From an uncultured Erysipelotrichaceae bacterium (GTDB taxonomy: Bacteria > Bacillota_I > Bacilli_A > RF39 > UBA660), in NCBI GenBank assembly GCA_902795675.1, contig CADBLZ010000080.1:1-17297 (forward strand): DNA of 17,297 nt, read 5' to 3'. The translations under genes and the position numbers were made by a program. The notes below the pieces were generated by a model, which saw only the letters and a program-made list of their open reading frames with translations, was not told where the DNA came from and ran no database searches. Every line of letters starts with the position of its first letter. Positions within the stretch are counted from its first letter, which is position 1. Positions 16,150 to 17,297 of this stretch are shown piece by piece.

Positions 16150-16166
16150 TATAAATTTTAGTTATA
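16150..16166. promoter_or_regulatory. Possible LysR-type T-N11-A operator
   Basis: The dyad TATAA-N7-TTATA contains T-N11-A within an inverted repeat, the form of LysR recognition sites. It lies 7 bp upstream of the lysR -35 element, a fitting place for autoregulation. In such AT-rich DNA it could be chance. Confidence 0.25.
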
Positions 16167-16174
16167 ACAAATAA

Positions 16175-16202
16175 ATAAAAAAAAGTAAGTCTAAACTTAC
16201 TT
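16175..16202 (-). terminator. Rho-independent terminator after the thioredoxin-like gene
   Basis: The stem is AAGTAAGT/ACTTACTT (16183-16202) with loop TTAG, followed by eight T on the minus strand (16175-16182). It overlaps the stop codon at 16201-16203. Confidence 0.85.
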
Positions 16203-17106
16203 ATTTTGCGATATTCTTTTCAGCCCATTCACTGAATGTATTTTTATCTTGATATCCTTCAATATCACTAGCTACTTTACCATCTTTACCAATTGTAAAT
16301 ATTGTTGGTGTACTAGTGAAATAATAGTAACTTCTAAGTGTTGCAATATCTTCATCAGACATTCTTGCTAAATCGAATTCATATATAACTTTACCTTGTT
16401 CTTTTAATACTTCATTAACAACAGGTTCAAATTCAGCACAATAATAACAAGTAGAACTCATTACTAAGACAGCCATTTCTGGATTAGCTCTAAAAGCATT
16501 TTGGAATTCACCAAGAGATACTAATTTAATAGCATCATATGTTTCTTTATATTCTTTTTCTTCTTCTGGATCACTTGGCAATTTACTAGGTTCTTTAATT
16601 TCACCTTTTTCAATCTTTTCAGCTATATTGCTACCAATTGTCTCACCAGTTTCAACTTTTTCATTATTAATTACTTTTATTACTGTAAAGATTACTAAAG
16701 CAATCATTAATATAGCAACAAATACAATAACAAGAATTCTAGGGCGATCACTTTCATCAACCTTTTGAACTTTCTTTTCTTCTATTTTCTTTGCTACTTC
16801 TTCTATATTCTTCTTTTCTAAACCATTAATAATAATTGTTTTTTCTAAAGCTTCTTTATCTACGTTAGTTTCTACAGGTACATCTACTTTTTGTACTACT
16901 GGTTTTTCAACTTCTTTTACTACCGGTTTTTTAGCTACTGGTTTTTTAGTTGTTTTAGCAACTTCTTTTTTAGGAGCTAAATTCTTTTTAACGACTTTAT
17001 TAACTTTTTTTACTTCTTTTTTAGAAACAGATTCTTTTTTTACTTTAGTAGTTTTTTGTCCACTACTCTTTTTCTTAGCAGTAACTTTTTTCTTTTCGTC
17101 TGCCAT
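16201..17106 (-). CDS. Membrane-anchored thioredoxin-fold protein with Lys-rich cytoplasmic tail
   Basis: A 301-residue protein from ATG 17106, with AGGTGAT 6-7 nt upstream; an in-frame GTG at 17115 falls inside that site. Residues 1 to about 73 are extremely basic (27 Lys, with KKPVAKKPVVKEVEKPV-like repeats) and probably disordered. An acidic/basic helical stretch follows. One transmembrane helix (about 125-145, ILVIVFVAILMIALVIFTVI) puts the C-terminus outside the cell. The outer domain has the redox motif SSTCYYCAEFEP (Cys220, Cys223), and the cis-Pro loop TSTPTIF (Pro267) follows. Both active-site cysteines and the cis-Pro are present, so a thiol-disulfide oxidoreductase acting on exported proteins is likely. 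Reductase or oxidase direction cannot be told. It is flanked by terminators, so it is a single-gene unit. Confidence 0.88.
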   Translation of the reverse strand: MADEKKKVTAKKKSSGQKTTKVKKESVSKKEVKKVNKVVKKNLAPKKEVAKTTKKPVAKKPVVKEVEKPVVQKVDVPVETNVDKEALEKTIIINGLEKKNIEEVAKKIEEKKVQKVDESDRPRILVIVFVAILMIALVIFTVIKVINNEKVETGETIGSNIAEKIEKGEIKEPSKLPSDPEEEKEYKETYDAIKLVSLGEFQNAFRANPEMAVLVMSSTCYYCAEFEPVVNEVLKEQGKVIYEFDLARMSDEDIATLRSYYYFTSTPTIFTIGKDGKVASDIEGYQDKNTFSEWAEKNIAK

Positions 17107-17133
17107 CTTAATCACCTATCTTCTATACTATAC

Positions 17134-17142
17134 ATTGTAACA
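17134..17142 (-). promoter_or_regulatory. Extended -10 promoter for the thioredoxin-like gene
   Basis: TGTTACAAT (TGN plus a five-of-six -10) lies 27 bp before ATG 17106 and just past the upstream terminator. The region 17 bp upstream is only an A/T run, so there is no -35. Confidence 0.4.
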
Positions 17143-17154
17143 TTTTTAAAACAT

Positions 17155-17182
17155 AAAAAAAAGACTTTTTATTAAGCCTTTT
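17155..17182 (-). terminator. Rho-independent terminator after the cyclophilin gene
   Basis: A 9-bp stem AAAAGGCTT/AAGTCTTTT with one G-U pair and loop AATAAA (17159-17182) is followed by more T on the minus strand. The stop codon at 17172-17174 falls in the 5' arm and loop. Confidence 0.7.
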
Positions 17183-17297
17183 CTACTGTTACAAATCTAA
17201 TAGTTTTAATCTTTTGTTCAGCTAATGGTCTATCAGAAGAATCAGTACTTACACTAGCAATTCTATCAACTGTATCCATACCTGCAATTACTTTTCC
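17172..17297 (-). CDS. Cyclophilin-type peptidyl-prolyl cis-trans isomerase (C-terminal end only)
   Basis: Only the last 41 residues are in the window; the rest lies beyond position 17297. They begin GKVIAGMDTVDRIASV, then TDSSDRPLAEQKIKTIRFV. This matches the C-terminal signature of cyclophilins: G-x-V-x-x-G-M-x-x-V-D-x-I followed by T...D-x-P and a final I-x-x-I strand. The family catalyses cis-trans isomerisation of X-Pro bonds and assists protein folding. The catalytic Arg/Phe residues would be upstream, so activity and cell location cannot be judged here. The gene ends TAA and is followed by its own terminator, so it is not cotranscribed with the thioredoxin-like gene. Confidence 0.85.
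   Translation of the reverse strand, partial: GKVIAGMDTVDRIASVSTDSSDRPLAEQKIKTIRFVTVEKA

Overview
The window is AT-rich, and every gene I can support lies on the minus strand. It looks like the chromosome of a low-GC Gram-positive bacterium (Bacillota). The signs are a SufU-type Fe-S scaffold, a SipW-like signal peptidase with a His general base, a surface protein with InlB-like and beta-helix modules, GGAGG-type ribosome binding sites and A/T-rich hairpin-plus-U terminators. The style resembles uncultured gut Bacilli of the RF39 kind, but that placement is inference. Tryptophan is encoded by TGG. None of the 12 visible stop codons is TGA (10 TAA, 2 TAG), and no internal TGA is read as Trp.

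Left half (1-10279), a surface-protein export locus. A polytopic membrane protein with a C-terminal S26B/SipW-type signal peptidase domain is followed, 2 nt later, by a small membrane protein resembling the C-terminal part of DUF5305. After 33 bp comes a giant gene (8528 to beyond the window edge, at least 2842 codons). It encodes a SipW-type N-terminus, a TasA/CalY-like domain, and eight visible copies of a composite beta-helix unit interspersed with two InlB-like domains. The peptidase is probably dedicated to this protein, or to a family of such proteins. This is the most interesting part of the window.

Middle (10325-12892), a compact Fe-S assembly operon. In transcription order it holds a short protein that looks like a reduced SufD/SufB, the cysteine desulfurase SufS, the zinc-dependent sulfur acceptor SufU and a YccF-family membrane protein. 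Most are overlapping or nearly so, and the set ends in a terminator. SufC and full-length SufB are not in this window.

Right (12912-16142), a four-gene operon with a consensus promoter (TTGACA-N16-TATAAT). It holds a LysR-family regulator, an SPL-like radical SAM protein with extra C-terminal cysteines, a degenerate double MazG-like protein and a Nudix hydrolase. The last three overlap or abut. The cassette suggests nucleotide processing or sanitation under LysR control, but the substrate is unknown.

Right edge (16175-17297). A membrane-anchored thioredoxin-fold protein with a very lysine-rich cytoplasmic tail is a single-gene unit with its own promoter and terminator. Before it is the C-terminal end of a cyclophilin-type peptidyl-prolyl isomerase. 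All four terminators overlap the stop codon of the gene they serve. No RNA genes, insertion sequences or CRISPR arrays were seen, and there is no gene-free stretch over about 120 bp.
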